Below, one piece after another: positions 33,751 to 43,083 of a stretch of DNA of 64,000 nt. A program made the translations under genes and the position numbers. This DNA comes from Luteimonas mephitis DSM 12574 (lineage in GTDB: Bacteria; Pseudomonadota; Gammaproteobacteria; Xanthomonadales; Xanthomonadaceae), in assembly GCF_000422305.1 (NCBI RefSeq), contig NZ_AULN01000014.1:124001-188000 (forward strand), given 5' to 3'. Under the pieces are notes generated by a model, which made no database searches, was not told where the DNA came from, and saw nothing but the letters and a program-made list of their open reading frames with translations. Position 1 is the first letter of the stretch. Each line of letters begins with the position of its first letter.

Positions 33751-35442
33751 TCATCCGGCGATGGAAGGAAGATTGAGTCCGTGGTCGTTGGCGCATCTGA
33801 GTGCCAACTCGTAACCGGCGTCGGCGTGTCGCATGACGCCCGTCGCGGGATCGTTCCACAGCACGCGCTCAAGCCGCCTGGCGGCGTCATCAGTGCCATC
33901 GCACACGATCACAACTCCGGAGTGCTGGGAAAACCCCATCCCGACGCCGCCACCGTGGTGCAGGCTGACCCAGGTCGCGCCTCCCGAAATCGCCAGCATG
34001 GCGTTGAGCAACGGCCAATCCGAAACGGCATCGGAACCATCCTGCATCGCCTCGGTTTCCCGATTCGGGCTGGCGACGGAGCCGCAATCGAGATGGTCAC
34101 GACCGATCACCACCGGGGCCTTCAACTCTCCTGAGCGCACCATCTCGTTGAAGGCCATGGCGGCAACATGACGTTGGCCCAGTCCCAACCAGCATATGCG
34201 CGCTGGCAGACCTTGGAACCCAATGTGCTCGCGCGCCTGGTCAAGCCAATGGTGAAGTGGAGCATCATCTGGAAAGAGTTCCTTGACCTTGGCGTCAGTA
34301 CGATAGATGTCTTCAGGATCACCAGACAGGGCAACCCAGCGAAATGGCCCTTTCCCTTGGCAGAACAGCGGACGAATGCACGCGGGTACGAAGCCGGGGA
34401 AATCGAACGCGTTGGTGACACCCTGGTCCAGGGCGACTTGGCGGATGTTGTTCCCGTAATCAATCGTGGGCACGCCCATTTCATGAAAATCGAGCATGGC
34501 GCGAACGTGGTCCGCGCATGAGTTGGCTGCTGCGGACTGTAGAGCTTTGTGCTGTTCAACATCGACGCGAGCAGCATCCCACTGCCCAATAGACCATCCT
34601 GCAGGCAGATATCCGTTGATCAGGTCATGCGCAGAAGTCTGATCGGTCACCGCAGCCGGCTTGGCGTGACCCTGTCGCGCCAGCTCGACAAAGCGGGGCA
34701 GTAGCTCGGCTGCATTGCCGAGCAGGCCGACCGACACAGGAGACGTGGCATTCTCCACCATCGCCAAGGCCTCCTCGATTGAGTACGCCTTCTTGTCGAC
34801 GTAGCGCGTGCGCAATCGGAAATCGATTCGCGATTCCTGGCATTCGATGACAATGCAGCTGGCGCCGGCGAGGGTGGCGGCAAGCGGCTGGGCGCCACCC
34901 ATGCCGCCCAGGCCAGCCGTAAGGATCCACTTGCCTGACCAGTCGCCACCATGATGCTGACGTCCAAGCTCGACGAAGGTCTCATATGTGCCTTGCACGA
35001 TTCCCTGGGAGCCGATGTAGATCCAGGAGCCTGCCGTCATCTGGCCATACATCATCAGACCCTTGCGATCGAGTTCGTTGAAGTGATCCCAGGTAGCCCA
35101 ATGCGGCACGAGGTTGGAGTTGGCCAGCAGTACACGTGGTGCATCCACGTGTGTGCGGAAGACGCCCACTGGCTTGCCCGACTGGATCAACAGGGTTTCG
35201 TCCGCTTCCAGTGATCGCAGGGACGCCAGGATCCGATCGAAGCTCGACCAGTCGCGGGCAGCTTTTCCGATACCCCCGTAGACCACTAGATCGTCCGGCC
35301 GCTCCGCGACTTCGGGGTCGAGATTGTTCTGAAGCATGCGATATGCCGCTTCCACCAACCAGGACTTGCAGGAGAGTGTTGATCCTCGAGGCGCGCGAAC
35401 GACACGCGGGCCGGAAACAGTCGAATTAATGCCGGTATCCAT
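33751..35442 (-). CDS. hutU: Urocanate hydratase
   Basis: A 563-aa NAD-dependent hydratase. Recognisable text includes [64 protein letters not shown] for NAD binding, and the C-terminal [19 protein letters not shown]. The catalytic-region cysteine lies in [13 protein letters not shown]. It converts urocanate to imidazolone propionate. Start 35442 has GGAG at good spacing. Its product would need HutI, which is not in this window. Confidence 0.97.
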   Translation of the reverse strand: MDTGINSTVSGPRVVRAPRGSTLSCKSWLVEAAYRMLQNNLDPEVAERPDDLVVYGGIGKAARDWSSFDRILASLRSLEADETLLIQSGKPVGVFRTHVDAPRVLLANSNLVPHWATWDHFNELDRKGLMMYGQMTAGSWIYIGSQGIVQGTYETFVELGRQHHGGDWSGKWILTAGLGGMGGAQPLAATLAGASCIVIECQESRIDFRLRTRYVDKKAYSIEEALAMVENATSPVSVGLLGNAAELLPRFVELARQGHAKPAAVTDQTSAHDLINGYLPAGWSIGQWDAARVDVEQHKALQSAAANSCADHVRAMLDFHEMGVPTIDYGNNIRQVALDQGVTNAFDFPGFVPACIRPLFCQGKGPFRWVALSGDPEDIYRTDAKVKELFPDDAPLHHWLDQAREHIGFQGLPARICWLGLGQRHVAAMAFNEMVRSGELKAPVVIGRDHLDCGSVASPNRETEAMQDGSDAVSDWPLLNAMLAISGGATWVSLHHGGGVGMGFSQHSGVVIVCDGTDDAARRLERVLWNDPATGVMRHADAGYELALRCANDHGLNLPSIAG

Positions 35443-35452
35443 TGAAACTCCG

Positions 35453-36178
35453 TCAGGACTGCGAACCTTTTCCGACCTGGAAGGTGCCGACGAATCGATA
35501 AATGGCCGCAGGGTGGGTGAGGCGAACAAGACTTGCGACGCGGCCACGTGACCAGGTGCGCCGACTCAAGATGAGCAATGGATCGCCTGCTTCAATGTGC
35601 AATGTCTTGGCAATCTTGGCATTGGCTACTTCGGCCTCGATCTCGTGTTCGGTTCGCTCAAGCGGGGCAACGCGCGTCAAGTACTCGTGCGGGATCTCGA
35701 CCATGAAATCAATATCCAGGTAGCCGGGTGCACATGCGGGATTGACGAAGCGCTCCTCCAGTTGAAGGGGCGTGTTGTCGGTGAAATGCAGTAAGCGCGA
35801 ATGAAACAGACTGCTACCGATCGGCAGATCGAATCTTCGTGCTATGGGCGCACGTGCCACAACCAACTCTCGAGTGAGGACATTGACTACATGGGTTTGC
35901 CCACGTGCGCGGATCTCGTCCCGGATGCTACGAACCTCAAACATCGGCGAGTCGACTTTCGGCAACGCGACAAACGACCCGACGCCTTGGACGCGAGTCA
36001 CCACTCCAGAATCGGTGAGCTCGCGCAATGCTCGGTTCACTGTCATGCGAGAAACATCGAATTGAGCCACCAACTCGTTCTCGCTCGGAATCTGGCTGTG
36101 AGGCGGCCACTTCCCGCTGGTGATCTGCTGAAGAACGTAATGCTTCAATTTGGCGTACTGGGGCTTTGGCTTCTCCAT
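35453..36178 (-). CDS. hutC: HutC, histidine-utilisation repressor
   Basis: A 241-aa GntR/HutC-type regulator. The winged helix is at about 8-75 ([47 protein letters not shown]). A UTRA effector domain follows from about 95 ([20 protein letters not shown]). HutC represses hut genes and is released by urocanate. The next gene, hutU, starts ten bases after its stop, so the repressor heads its own operon. Two TGTATAGACA-like sites upstream are candidate operators. Confidence 0.93.
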   Translation of the reverse strand: MEKPKPQYAKLKHYVLQQITSGKWPPHSQIPSENELVAQFDVSRMTVNRALRELTDSGVVTRVQGVGSFVALPKVDSPMFEVRSIRDEIRARGQTHVVNVLTRELVVARAPIARRFDLPIGSSLFHSRLLHFTDNTPLQLEERFVNPACAPGYLDIDFMVEIPHEYLTRVAPLERTEHEIEAEVANAKIAKTLHIEAGDPLLILSRRTWSRGRVASLVRLTHPAAIYRFVGTFQVGKGSQS

Positions 36179-36191
36179 CGCCAGAGCATGA

Positions 36192-36208
36192 CATGTCTAT
36201 ACAACATG
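36192..36208. promoter_or_regulatory. Candidate HutC operator 1
   Basis: CATGTCTATACAACATG lies 14 bases upstream of the hutC start and has CATGT/ACATG ends around a TGTATAGACA core on the minus strand. HutC sites are known to resemble TGTATAxACA. This site would mediate autoregulation. Confidence 0.55.
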
Positions 36209-36296
36209 CGGAAGACGCTCGATATCCCGAATTTCCGCCGCTGCAGTCATTTGCCTTCAATCGTTTGACATCCGGTTCGGAGGCGTGGTATCTGGT

Positions 36297-36306
36297 GGTA
36301 TAGACA
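36297..36306. promoter_or_regulatory. Candidate HutC operator 2
   Basis: GGTATAGACA repeats nine bases of the operator-1 core (GTATAGACA), 25 bases before the start of the CruR-like ORF. It could give cooperative HutC binding or bring the TonB-receptor operon under HutC. Confidence 0.4.
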
Positions 36307-36330
36307 ACCTGAGAAGCGTCAGCGCATCCC

Positions 36331-36735
36331 ATGTCCAGGCCCTCGCCCATGCTCCGCTACCTGCTGATTCTGGCTTTTTGCCTGAATGGCAGCGCGACGC
36401 TATGGCAGGCCACCGCCATGGCAGCGAGCACCGTTCAGCCTGTCCAGAACGACGGTCACGGCAGCCATGAGTCGGACAGTGGCGCATCACGAGTCGTTGG
36501 ATCGACCCCACACTGTCCAGACGCGGAAACGCCAGGGCAGGGCAGCGGCGAGCACGGCGGTTGTGATTGTGCTGGCGCAGGATGTGACTGCGCTTGCAGC
36601 CTCTTCAAAGTTGCGGCTGCTCACAAGGTGCCGCCCGCTGGACCCGTCTGGCTCACCGCCGCACCCGTATTGCCCGAACCGAAAACAGTCGGTAAAAGCT
36701 CTCTTTCTTCCGTTTTTCGACCTCCCATCGGTTGA
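36331..36735 (+). CDS. CruR/CopL-like Cys-rich upstream ORF (DUF2946-type)
   Basis: A 134-aa secreted-type protein. The hydrophobic N-terminal segment (MLRYLLILAFCLNGSATLW) is followed by HGSHES, a CP pair and a dense cluster GGCDCAGAGCDCACSL. It ends VFRPPIG. Upstream ORFs of the DUF2946/CruR type in Bordetella sense copper through nascent-chain Cys and stall at a C-terminal RAPP motif, controlling a downstream TonB receptor and PepSY gene. The same gene order occurs here (TonB receptor 117 bases downstream, then two PepSY genes). The regulatory role is inferred. Confidence 0.75.
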   Translation: MSRPSPMLRYLLILAFCLNGSATLWQATAMAASTVQPVQNDGHGSHESDSGASRVVGSTPHCPDAETPGQGSGEHGGCDCAGAGCDCACSLFKVAAAHKVPPAGPVWLTAAPVLPEPKTVGKSSLSSVFRPPIG

Positions 36736-36782
36736 CTTGTCCGGCTGCCTGCATGGTGGCCTCCATTGCCGTGAGCTTCGTA

Positions 36783-36794
36783 TACGCATGCGTA
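36783..36794 (+). promoter_or_regulatory. Palindrome between CruR-like ORF and TonB receptor
   Basis: TACGCATGCGTA is a perfect 12-bp palindrome 47 bases after the leader-ORF stop and 58 bases before the receptor start. It could be an operator or an RNA hairpin in an attenuation region. Confidence 0.35.
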
Positions 36795-36852
36795 CTGCGT
36801 TGCTCGCGTCTTCGCCGACAAGTTCAAATGACAACCGCTTGAGGAGTTCTCC

Positions 36853-39570
36853 ATGTTCTGTAAACGCAACCAACTCACGTTGGCGATCGGCGCGTTGCTG
36901 TCTGCCGGTCTCGTTACGAATGCTTTCGCGCAGTCTTCAGATGAAGCAGCGCCGGCCAACGCAACCACCCTCGACGCCGTCACCGTAACCGGCAGCCATA
37001 TCAGGGGCGCAGCCATCTCGGGCGTTGGCCCTGTGTCCGTCATCGATGAAGAAATGATCGAGCGATCGGGTGCGACCTCGGTCGAAACATTGCTGCAACG
37101 GCTGCCGGCATCCGCCGGATTTGCAGGCAACCAGACCAATGCGTACTGGGCGGACAACGGCTATGGCACCACCCAGGTCAACCTGCGAGGCCTGGGCATC
37201 AGCCGTACGTTGGTCCTCCTCAACGGTCGTCGCATCGTCAACGGCGGCACCGGCGCAAACAGCTCGGTCGACCTCAACATCATTCCGGTCGCCCTGATCT
37301 CGCGCATCGAAGTGCTCAAGGACGGCGCCTCCGCCATCTATGGTGCAGACGCGGTGGCGGGTGTGGTGAACATCATCACCAAGAAGAAGTTCGACGGTGC
37401 CGAAGCCTCGGTGCGTTACGGCCAAACCTTCCAGCAGGACGGTGAGGATGGGGCCGTCGACGTGGCGTGGGGTGTGTCGAACGACCGCGGGTCGTTGATG
37501 ACCGCCATCAACTACTCGCAGGGCGGCACAGTCAACATGGCCGATCGCGCCGCGTGTGGCCTGGGCGAAGTGGACGGCAAGCTTCAGTGCGTTGGTAGCT
37601 CGAGCACGATCGGCGGCCGCGCCCTGCTGCCTGATGGAAGTCGCATCAACTTCAACCAGGAGCTTGGCGGAGACGGCGATTTCTACGAGCCGTACTCACC
37701 CGAGAAGCACAACCAGAATTCGTACTCAATGCTCAATGCGGTCAATCCGATCAAACGACTCAGCTTCAGCGCATTCGGCAACTTCTCGCTGACCGAGAAC
37801 GTCACCGCGTTCACGGAGTTGATGTACACCAACCGACAGTCGGACCAGCTGGCGACGCCCGGCACATTGGGCATCTATCGACCGATCAACATCGCGGCCA
37901 ACCAGCCGACCAATCCCACCGGCCAGGACCTGCTGCTCGAGCGCAGGAGCCTCAAGGAGGCCGGCCCGCGCGAGTTCTACCAGGACGTCGACACGTTCCG
38001 CGTGGTGCTGGGCCTGGAAGGCATGTTCGGCGACTACTGGAACTGGTCGGCCGCGATGAACTGGGGCCGCAACACCGGACAGGATGGTTCGACCAAGGTC
38101 GCCAACCTCGACCGCGTCGACGATACGCTCAACACGGCGATCTGCAGCAATGCCGCGGGCGCCGCGATCCCGTGCGCTGACTACCTGGGCTACGGCGACG
38201 TGACCCAGGAAGTCCTCGACTACATCCTGTACACGACCCGCGACGTCGGCGGGAACGACCAGAAGAGCTTTACCGCCAACCTGAGCGGCCAGTTGTTCGA
38301 ACTGCCAGCAGGATGGGTGGGCGTTGCGACAGGTATCGAAGTGCGCAAGGAGCGTGGTTGGCGTGATCCGGATCCGCTCACGGTGCTCGGGATCGCCAAC
38401 ACCAACCAGCAAGATTCGATCGCAGGCGAGTACACGGCGAAGGAGGTCTTCGTCGAGGTCGCCGTCCCATTGCTACAGGACACGTTCCTCGCCGAATCGC
38501 TGGCGCTGAATGCAGCGGTGCGCTATTCCGACTACGATCTGTTCGGCGGCGACACGAACTACAAGGTGGGCCTGGACTGGCAGGTGGTGCCATCGCTGAA
38601 GCTGCGTGCGAACTACTCCACTGCGTTCCGTATCCCGAACGTGCCGGAACTGTTCGGCGGCGTTTCCGAGGGCGGCCTGACCACGACGGACCCGTGCAGC
38701 GGGTGGTCCAGTTTGCCGAGTTCTTCGGTCGTCTATCAGAACTGCCAGGCGTCTGGCGTACCTGCCGGCTATTCCCAGCTTGGGAAGGCCATCCAGACAA
38801 CGGTGGGCGGAAACCCCAACCTTGAACCGGAGGACGCCGAAACCCTGACAGTGGGTGCGGTCTGGACGCCGGTTTTTGCCGAAGGCCTCACGCTGACCCT
38901 CGACTACTTCAACATCAAGATCGACAACGCCATCCAGCGCATCGACGGATCGACCAAGCTGGCGGTCTGCTACAACACGCCGGGGCTGGCCCACCAGTTC
39001 TGCTCGCCGTCGAACTTCACCCGCAATCCGCTGACCGGGGACATCAACTACCTGTCCGCGCAACCGGTCAATGCAGCCAGTGAGCGGGTCTCCGGCATCG
39101 ACCTGGGTGCGTTGTACCAGTTCAACATCGGCGAGATCGATGCCACGTTCAACTGGGATGTCTCCTACCTCAAGAACTACGATGTGATGCCGTTCCCGCA
39201 GGCGGAAGAAATCCACTATGCCGGCAACATCACCGGCGGCCGCGGCAGCTTTACACACTGGCGTTCGTTCGGCGCACTGACCCTGGTGCAAGGCCCGTGG
39301 TCGGGGTCGTACAGCATCCAGTACATCGGCTCGGCAGAGGACATCAATGCCGCAAAGGGTGATATCGGCGACCACGTTTCAAGCCTGACCTACCACAACG
39401 TCCAGGCGAAATATGCCGTCAGCGAGGCAATGGACGTCACGTTCGGAATCGACAACCTCTGGGACAAGGAAGCGCCTTTCATCCAGAGCTACACCGATGC
39501 CAACACCGACACCATGACCTACGACCTGCTTGGCCGTCGCTGGAACGCGAAGCTGACCTACCGCTGGTAA
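36853..39570 (+). CDS. TonB-dependent outer-membrane receptor
   Basis: A 905-aa protein. Signal peptide 1-26 (ending NAFAQ), a TonB box-like DAVTVTGS near residue 41, a plug domain (about 50-170, with VNLRGLGISRTLVLLNGRR and DGASAIYGADAVAGVVNII), then a large barrel ending with aromatic Trp (LTYRW). Several barrel-loop cysteines are present (AACGL, LQCVG, DPCSGW, QNCQ). The substrate is unknown. Position after a CruR-like leader and before PepSY reductase genes suggests a metal or metallophore, for instance copper or iron. GAGGAG precedes the start. Confidence 0.93.
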   Translation: MFCKRNQLTLAIGALLSAGLVTNAFAQSSDEAAPANATTLDAVTVTGSHIRGAAISGVGPVSVIDEEMIERSGATSVETLLQRLPASAGFAGNQTNAYWADNGYGTTQVNLRGLGISRTLVLLNGRRIVNGGTGANSSVDLNIIPVALISRIEVLKDGASAIYGADAVAGVVNIITKKKFDGAEASVRYGQTFQQDGEDGAVDVAWGVSNDRGSLMTAINYSQGGTVNMADRAACGLGEVDGKLQCVGSSSTIGGRALLPDGSRINFNQELGGDGDFYEPYSPEKHNQNSYSMLNAVNPIKRLSFSAFGNFSLTENVTAFTELMYTNRQSDQLATPGTLGIYRPINIAANQPTNPTGQDLLLERRSLKEAGPREFYQDVDTFRVVLGLEGMFGDYWNWSAAMNWGRNTGQDGSTKVANLDRVDDTLNTAICSNAAGAAIPCADYLGYGDVTQEVLDYILYTTRDVGGNDQKSFTANLSGQLFELPAGWVGVATGIEVRKERGWRDPDPLTVLGIANTNQQDSIAGEYTAKEVFVEVAVPLLQDTFLAESLALNAAVRYSDYDLFGGDTNYKVGLDWQVVPSLKLRANYSTAFRIPNVPELFGGVSEGGLTTTDPCSGWSSLPSSSVVYQNCQASGVPAGYSQLGKAIQTTVGGNPNLEPEDAETLTVGAVWTPVFAEGLTLTLDYFNIKIDNAIQRIDGSTKLAVCYNTPGLAHQFCSPSNFTRNPLTGDINYLSAQPVNAASERVSGIDLGALYQFNIGEIDATFNWDVSYLKNYDVMPFPQAEEIHYAGNITGGRGSFTHWRSFGALTLVQGPWSGSYSIQYIGSAEDINAAKGDIGDHVSSLTYHNVQAKYAVSEAMDVTFGIDNLWDKEAPFIQSYTDANTDTMTYDLLGRRWNAKLTYRW

Positions 39571-39577
39571 CCGGCTC

Positions 39578-39609
39578 GTTCCTCCCCGGCACGCGTGCCG
39601 GGGAGGAAC
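39578..39609 (+). terminator. Strong palindrome after the TonB receptor
   Basis: GTTCCTCCCCGGCAC (39578-39592) and GTGCCGGGGAGGAAC (39595-39609) form a 15-bp perfect stem, followed by AGGTTTCCCTTTT. It probably terminates most transcripts after the receptor and lets a fraction continue into the PepSY genes. Confidence 0.75.
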
Positions 39610-39646
39610 AGGTTTCCCTTTTGGCCTGTATCGGCAGGAACTTCCT

Positions 39647-40339
39647 ATGAAACCCGCATTCTGGGCACGCCGTGCCCATAAATGGATTGCCTTGTTCATC
39701 GGCGCACAGGCCTTGCTGTGGACGGTGAGCGGGCTCTACATGACCGTCATGTCGATCGACTACATCCATGGCGACCACCTGGCGCATTCGAAGGCGCCCG
39801 CGCTTGCACGAGACGCCGCACTGATCGATCCGGGCGCGATCAGCAAGCGCTATCCGGGAATGGATGGTTTTCGCCTCAGGCAGTTGCTGGGGCGCGAAGT
39901 CTACGAAGTACGCCAAAGTGCGAGCATCGCACTGGTCGATGCTCGCACCGGTGCCACGATCGGACCAATCGACAAGCCCGCGGCGCGACAGTTGGCCATG
40001 GCCACTTATCAGGGCGAAGCAAAGCTGCAGTCCCTGCAGTTGATAGACAAGGCGCCCAGGGAGGTGGCCAGTCGCGAAGTTCCCATGTGGCAGGCCACGT
40101 TCGGCGACCGCATCAACACCGCGCTGTACTTCTCGCCGCAGACGGGCGAACTATTGGCCACGCGGCATGATTTCTGGCGCTTGTTCGATTTCCTCTGGAT
40201 GCTCCACATCATGGATTACGAGGATAGGACGAACGTCCACAATCCATTGTTCCGGGTTGTGGCATCGGTGGGCTTCCTGTTCGCGCTCAGCGGCGTGTGG
40301 CTGCTGTTCTACAGTTTCCGCAAGAGGGCCGCAGCATGA
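39647..40339 (+). CDS. PepSY-domain inner-membrane protein
   Basis: A 230-aa protein. An N-terminal RRAHKWIALFIGAQALLWTV helix, a periplasmic PepSY-like domain (EVYEVRQSASIALVDARTGA), a paired-His segment LWMLHIMDYEDR and a final helix VASVGFLFALSGVWLLFYSF fit the PepSY-TM fold. Related proteins reduce ferric siderophores or metal complexes in the periplasm using haem bound by the helices' His residues. It overlaps the next gene by four bases (ATGA), so the pair is translationally coupled. Confidence 0.85.
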   Translation: MKPAFWARRAHKWIALFIGAQALLWTVSGLYMTVMSIDYIHGDHLAHSKAPALARDAALIDPGAISKRYPGMDGFRLRQLLGREVYEVRQSASIALVDARTGATIGPIDKPAARQLAMATYQGEAKLQSLQLIDKAPREVASREVPMWQATFGDRINTALYFSPQTGELLATRHDFWRLFDFLWMLHIMDYEDRTNVHNPLFRVVASVGFLFALSGVWLLFYSFRKRAAA

Positions 40340-42171
40340 CGCCCTGGATCCGGAAGCTGCACAAGTGGATCGGCCTGGCCGTTGCATTGCAATTCACGAT
40401 CTGGCTGGGCAGCGGGCTGACCATGAGCCTTCTCGACAAGGATGCCGTCGAGAACGTGCATCACCGCGCGCCGGCGGGCGACAAGCCCAACTGGCCCGGG
40501 AGTGCCGTTGCCCCCCAGGCTGTCCTTGCCGCCGCCACGCGTCCTGTGCAGATGATCGAGACCCATTGGCTGGGTAACCGGCCGGTGTTCCGGCTCAGCG
40601 ACAAGGATGGAACCTGGCTGGCAAGCGTCGACGACGGGCAGCCGGTGCCGGTGACCGCTGAAGCGGTCGCGGCGATCGCGGCGGCCGATTACGTGGGCGA
40701 GGGGCGGGCCTCACCGCCGGAGCTCATGAACGAGGTGATCTGGGAAGCACGTGGCCATGCCGCACCCATCTGGCGCGTGGCGTTCGCCGACGACGACGGC
40801 ACGACGCTATACCTGTCCGGGCAGGATGGTCGCATCCTCGAACGGCGCAGCACCATGTGGCGGATCTTCGATTTCGCCATGATGTTGCACTTCATGGATT
40901 ACACCCGGCAGCAGGATTTCAACAATCCGCTGATCGTGATGGCCGGCGCAGGCGGGTTGTGGATCGCCTTGTCGGGCATCTGGCTGCTGGTGACCAGCTT
41001 CCGCTTGGGCGAGTTCGTTCCATCGCGCTGGCGACCGCGCCATGAGTTGACCGTGTTTGCGGCCGGTGGCGCCAGGCTGCGCTCGGTGGAGTCGCATTCG
41101 GGCGACACGGTCTATCTTGCGCTGGGCAGGAATGGCCTGCAGTTGCCGTCCAATTGCGGCGGGGGCCAGAGTTGCGGCCTGTGTGAGGTGCGCGTGCGCG
41201 GCGATGCGCCTGCGCCGACCAGCGCCGACCGCGAGCACTTGGACAAGAGCCGCCTGGGGTTGGGTTACCGCTTGGCGTGCAACGTGCCGGTGCGCTCCGA
41301 TATCCAGGTCGAAGTCGCGGGCGGCGCTGCGCTGTGGACCGAACGCACGGCCACCGTCGCCAGCGTGGTGCCGGTGACGCCGTTCCTGCGCGAGATCGTG
41401 CTTGAACCGGATGCCGCGTTGGCGCCATCGGAGTTCCAGCCGGGCGCCTATCTCCAGGTGCACGTACCGGGGTATTCACTGCGGCGGCACGATCTCGATC
41501 ATCCTGAGCAACATCGCCTGGACTGGGCTGCGCTCGACTTGCCGCCGACGTTGACATCCAGGGAGCCAGTGCGCAGGTCGTACTCGCTTTCCTTGCCGGT
41601 GGAGAAGGCTAACGGAAAGGTGACCTTGCTTGCGCGCTTCAGCCCGGGAGGGCGAGGGAGGAAGCGCCAACCCGCGGGCAAGGGTTCGACCTACCTGTAT
41701 TCGCTCAAGCCGGGGGATCGCGTGCATTTCAGCGGGCCGTTCGGCGACTTCGCGCTCAAGCCAGGGGCAAAGGAGAAGGTGTTCATCGGTGGTGGCGCCG
41801 GTATGGCCCCGCTGCGCGCAATGATCCATTCTCTGCTCGACCACGGTGCAAGTGAACGCATTCACTTCTGGTATGGCGCCAGGAATCTGCGCGAAGCGCC
41901 CTATGCCGGAGAGATGGAAAAGTTGGCACACACCCATCCGAACTTCAGCTGGCACCTGGTGCTGTCGGATGCCGCAGAGCATGGCGCGGGATTGATCCAG
42001 GGCTTGGTGCACGAGGCCACACACGAAGGACTGCTGCAGGGCCATCCCGATCTCCATGCGTGCGAGTTCTATCTTTGCGGGCCGCCAGCGATGTTGTCGG
42101 CAACAAGGAGCCTGCTGGACCAGCTCAAGGTCAGGCAGGAGCAGGTCGCTTTCGACGATTTCAAAATCTAG
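40336..42171 (+). CDS. PepSY membrane protein fused to NqrF-like reductase
   Basis: A 611-aa fusion. Residues 1-230 repeat the PepSY-TM layout of the preceding protein (RKLHKWIGLAVALQFTIWLG, the FAMMLHFMDYTRQQ His segment, GLWIALSGIWLLVTSF). About 245-335 is a plant-type [2Fe-2S] domain with LPSNCGGGQSCGLCEVRV and a distal RLACNV cysteine. The rest is a ferredoxin-NADP+-reductase unit: RRSYSLSLP for FAD, KVFIGGGAGMAPLRAMI for NAD(P), YLCGPPAML and FDDF at the end, as in NqrF. It should carry electrons from NADH across the membrane for periplasmic metal reduction. The substrate is unknown. Confidence 0.88.
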   Translation: MTPWIRKLHKWIGLAVALQFTIWLGSGLTMSLLDKDAVENVHHRAPAGDKPNWPGSAVAPQAVLAAATRPVQMIETHWLGNRPVFRLSDKDGTWLASVDDGQPVPVTAEAVAAIAAADYVGEGRASPPELMNEVIWEARGHAAPIWRVAFADDDGTTLYLSGQDGRILERRSTMWRIFDFAMMLHFMDYTRQQDFNNPLIVMAGAGGLWIALSGIWLLVTSFRLGEFVPSRWRPRHELTVFAAGGARLRSVESHSGDTVYLALGRNGLQLPSNCGGGQSCGLCEVRVRGDAPAPTSADREHLDKSRLGLGYRLACNVPVRSDIQVEVAGGAALWTERTATVASVVPVTPFLREIVLEPDAALAPSEFQPGAYLQVHVPGYSLRRHDLDHPEQHRLDWAALDLPPTLTSREPVRRSYSLSLPVEKANGKVTLLARFSPGGRGRKRQPAGKGSTYLYSLKPGDRVHFSGPFGDFALKPGAKEKVFIGGGAGMAPLRAMIHSLLDHGASERIHFWYGARNLREAPYAGEMEKLAHTHPNFSWHLVLSDAAEHGAGLIQGLVHEATHEGLLQGHPDLHACEFYLCGPPAMLSATRSLLDQLKVRQEQVAFDDFKI

Positions 42172-42176
42172 TTTAG

Positions 42177-42246
42177 GAGTTCGTCTTCCTCTACAACGCT
42201 ATCGGTGTTCCGGCCGCTGCCGGCGTGATGTACCCGGCGTTCGGCC
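42177..42246 (+). pseudogene. Copper P-type ATPase C-terminal fragment
   Basis: In one frame this reads EFVFLYNAIGVPAAAGVMYP then AFG. It matches the transmembrane-7 region of the intact ATPase at 57141-59486 ([20 protein letters not shown]). Homology ends abruptly on both sides: only about 23 codons remain, without start or catalytic parts. Confidence 0.75.
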
Positions 42247-42336
42247 TCCAAGGACGGCAAGCTCAGCCCGGCCGAGTTCGCCACGGGCCAAGACATGTGG
42301 TGCAGTTGCCGGAAGGTCTCCCCGGCATCCGCCTGA
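42247..42336 (+). pseudogene. EF-hand protein C-terminal fragment
   Basis: Directly abutting the ATPase fragment, the text SKDGKLSPAEFATGQDMW continues CSCRKVSPASA to a stop. DxDGxLSxxEF is the calcium-binding EF-hand loop of small secreted proteins; the first Asp of the loop is missing. Two unrelated fragments joined in this way mark a recombination junction. Confidence 0.5.
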
Positions 42337-42440
42337 GGCGGGTGCTGGACACGTAATCTCAGGTGACAAAGTTACTGTCGCTTGGCGCGATCATGCGACG
42401 GACGTGTCAGCGCTGCGCGCGTCCTGGTCAGTCACCAGGC

Positions 42441-43019
42441 TCATGAGGTAGCGATGCTGAGGTGTTCGTACAAGATGGTCGAACCCACTGCAATAAGAAT
42501 GATGCCGCCCACGATTTCGGCGCGTTTGCCGATGACCGCTCCCAGGACTCGGCCAGCCATGATGCCTAGCGTCACCATGGCGAAGGTACACAGGCCGATC
42601 ACCGCGGCAACGACAACGATGTTGACATCGACAAACGCCAAACCCACGCCAACGGCCATCGCGTCAATGCTGGTAGCCAGTCCCGCGACGGCCACCAAGA
42701 GCAGGCTTCCACTTCCGTTGATGCTGCCCGCAGTGGTCTCCTTGTCCGGCACCAGCGCCTTGTAGATCATGTGCACCCCCAAGGCTGCAAGCAAGCCGAA
42801 TGCGATCCAGTGATCCCATGTTTCGATGATGCGCGAGGCAGCAGAACCCAGCAGCCAGCCAATGACCGGCGTAATGCCTTCCACGACGCCGAAGATAAAA
42901 CCTACGCGGAGCGCATCCTTCAGGCGTGGTTTGACCATGCCGGCGCCCCGTCCCAAGGCGGCGGCGAATGCATCGGTGGACATGGCCAAGCCGAGCAGGA
43001 GAATCGAAATGGGATTCAT
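42441..43019 (-). CDS. mntP: MntP manganese efflux pump
   Basis: A 192-aa membrane protein with six helices in two inverted repeats. Each half carries the conserved Asp motif: [19 protein letters not shown] and [20 protein letters not shown]. MntP exports Mn(II). Start 43019 (MNPISILLL) is typical. The leader upstream has the features of a yybP-ykoY manganese riboswitch. It stands alone on the minus strand between the reductase operon and the czc-like operon. Confidence 0.94.
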   Translation of the reverse strand: MNPISILLLGLAMSTDAFAAALGRGAGMVKPRLKDALRVGFIFGVVEGITPVIGWLLGSAASRIIETWDHWIAFGLLAALGVHMIYKALVPDKETTAGSINGSGSLLLVAVAGLATSIDAMAVGVGLAFVDVNIVVVAAVIGLCTFAMVTLGIMAGRVLGAVIGKRAEIVGGIILIAVGSTILYEHLSIATS

Positions 43020-43083
43020 GGGTTGCCAACGGTCGGGACTTGCGGACGAACGAATGCGATCCGCGCGCCCGACCGGAGCTACG

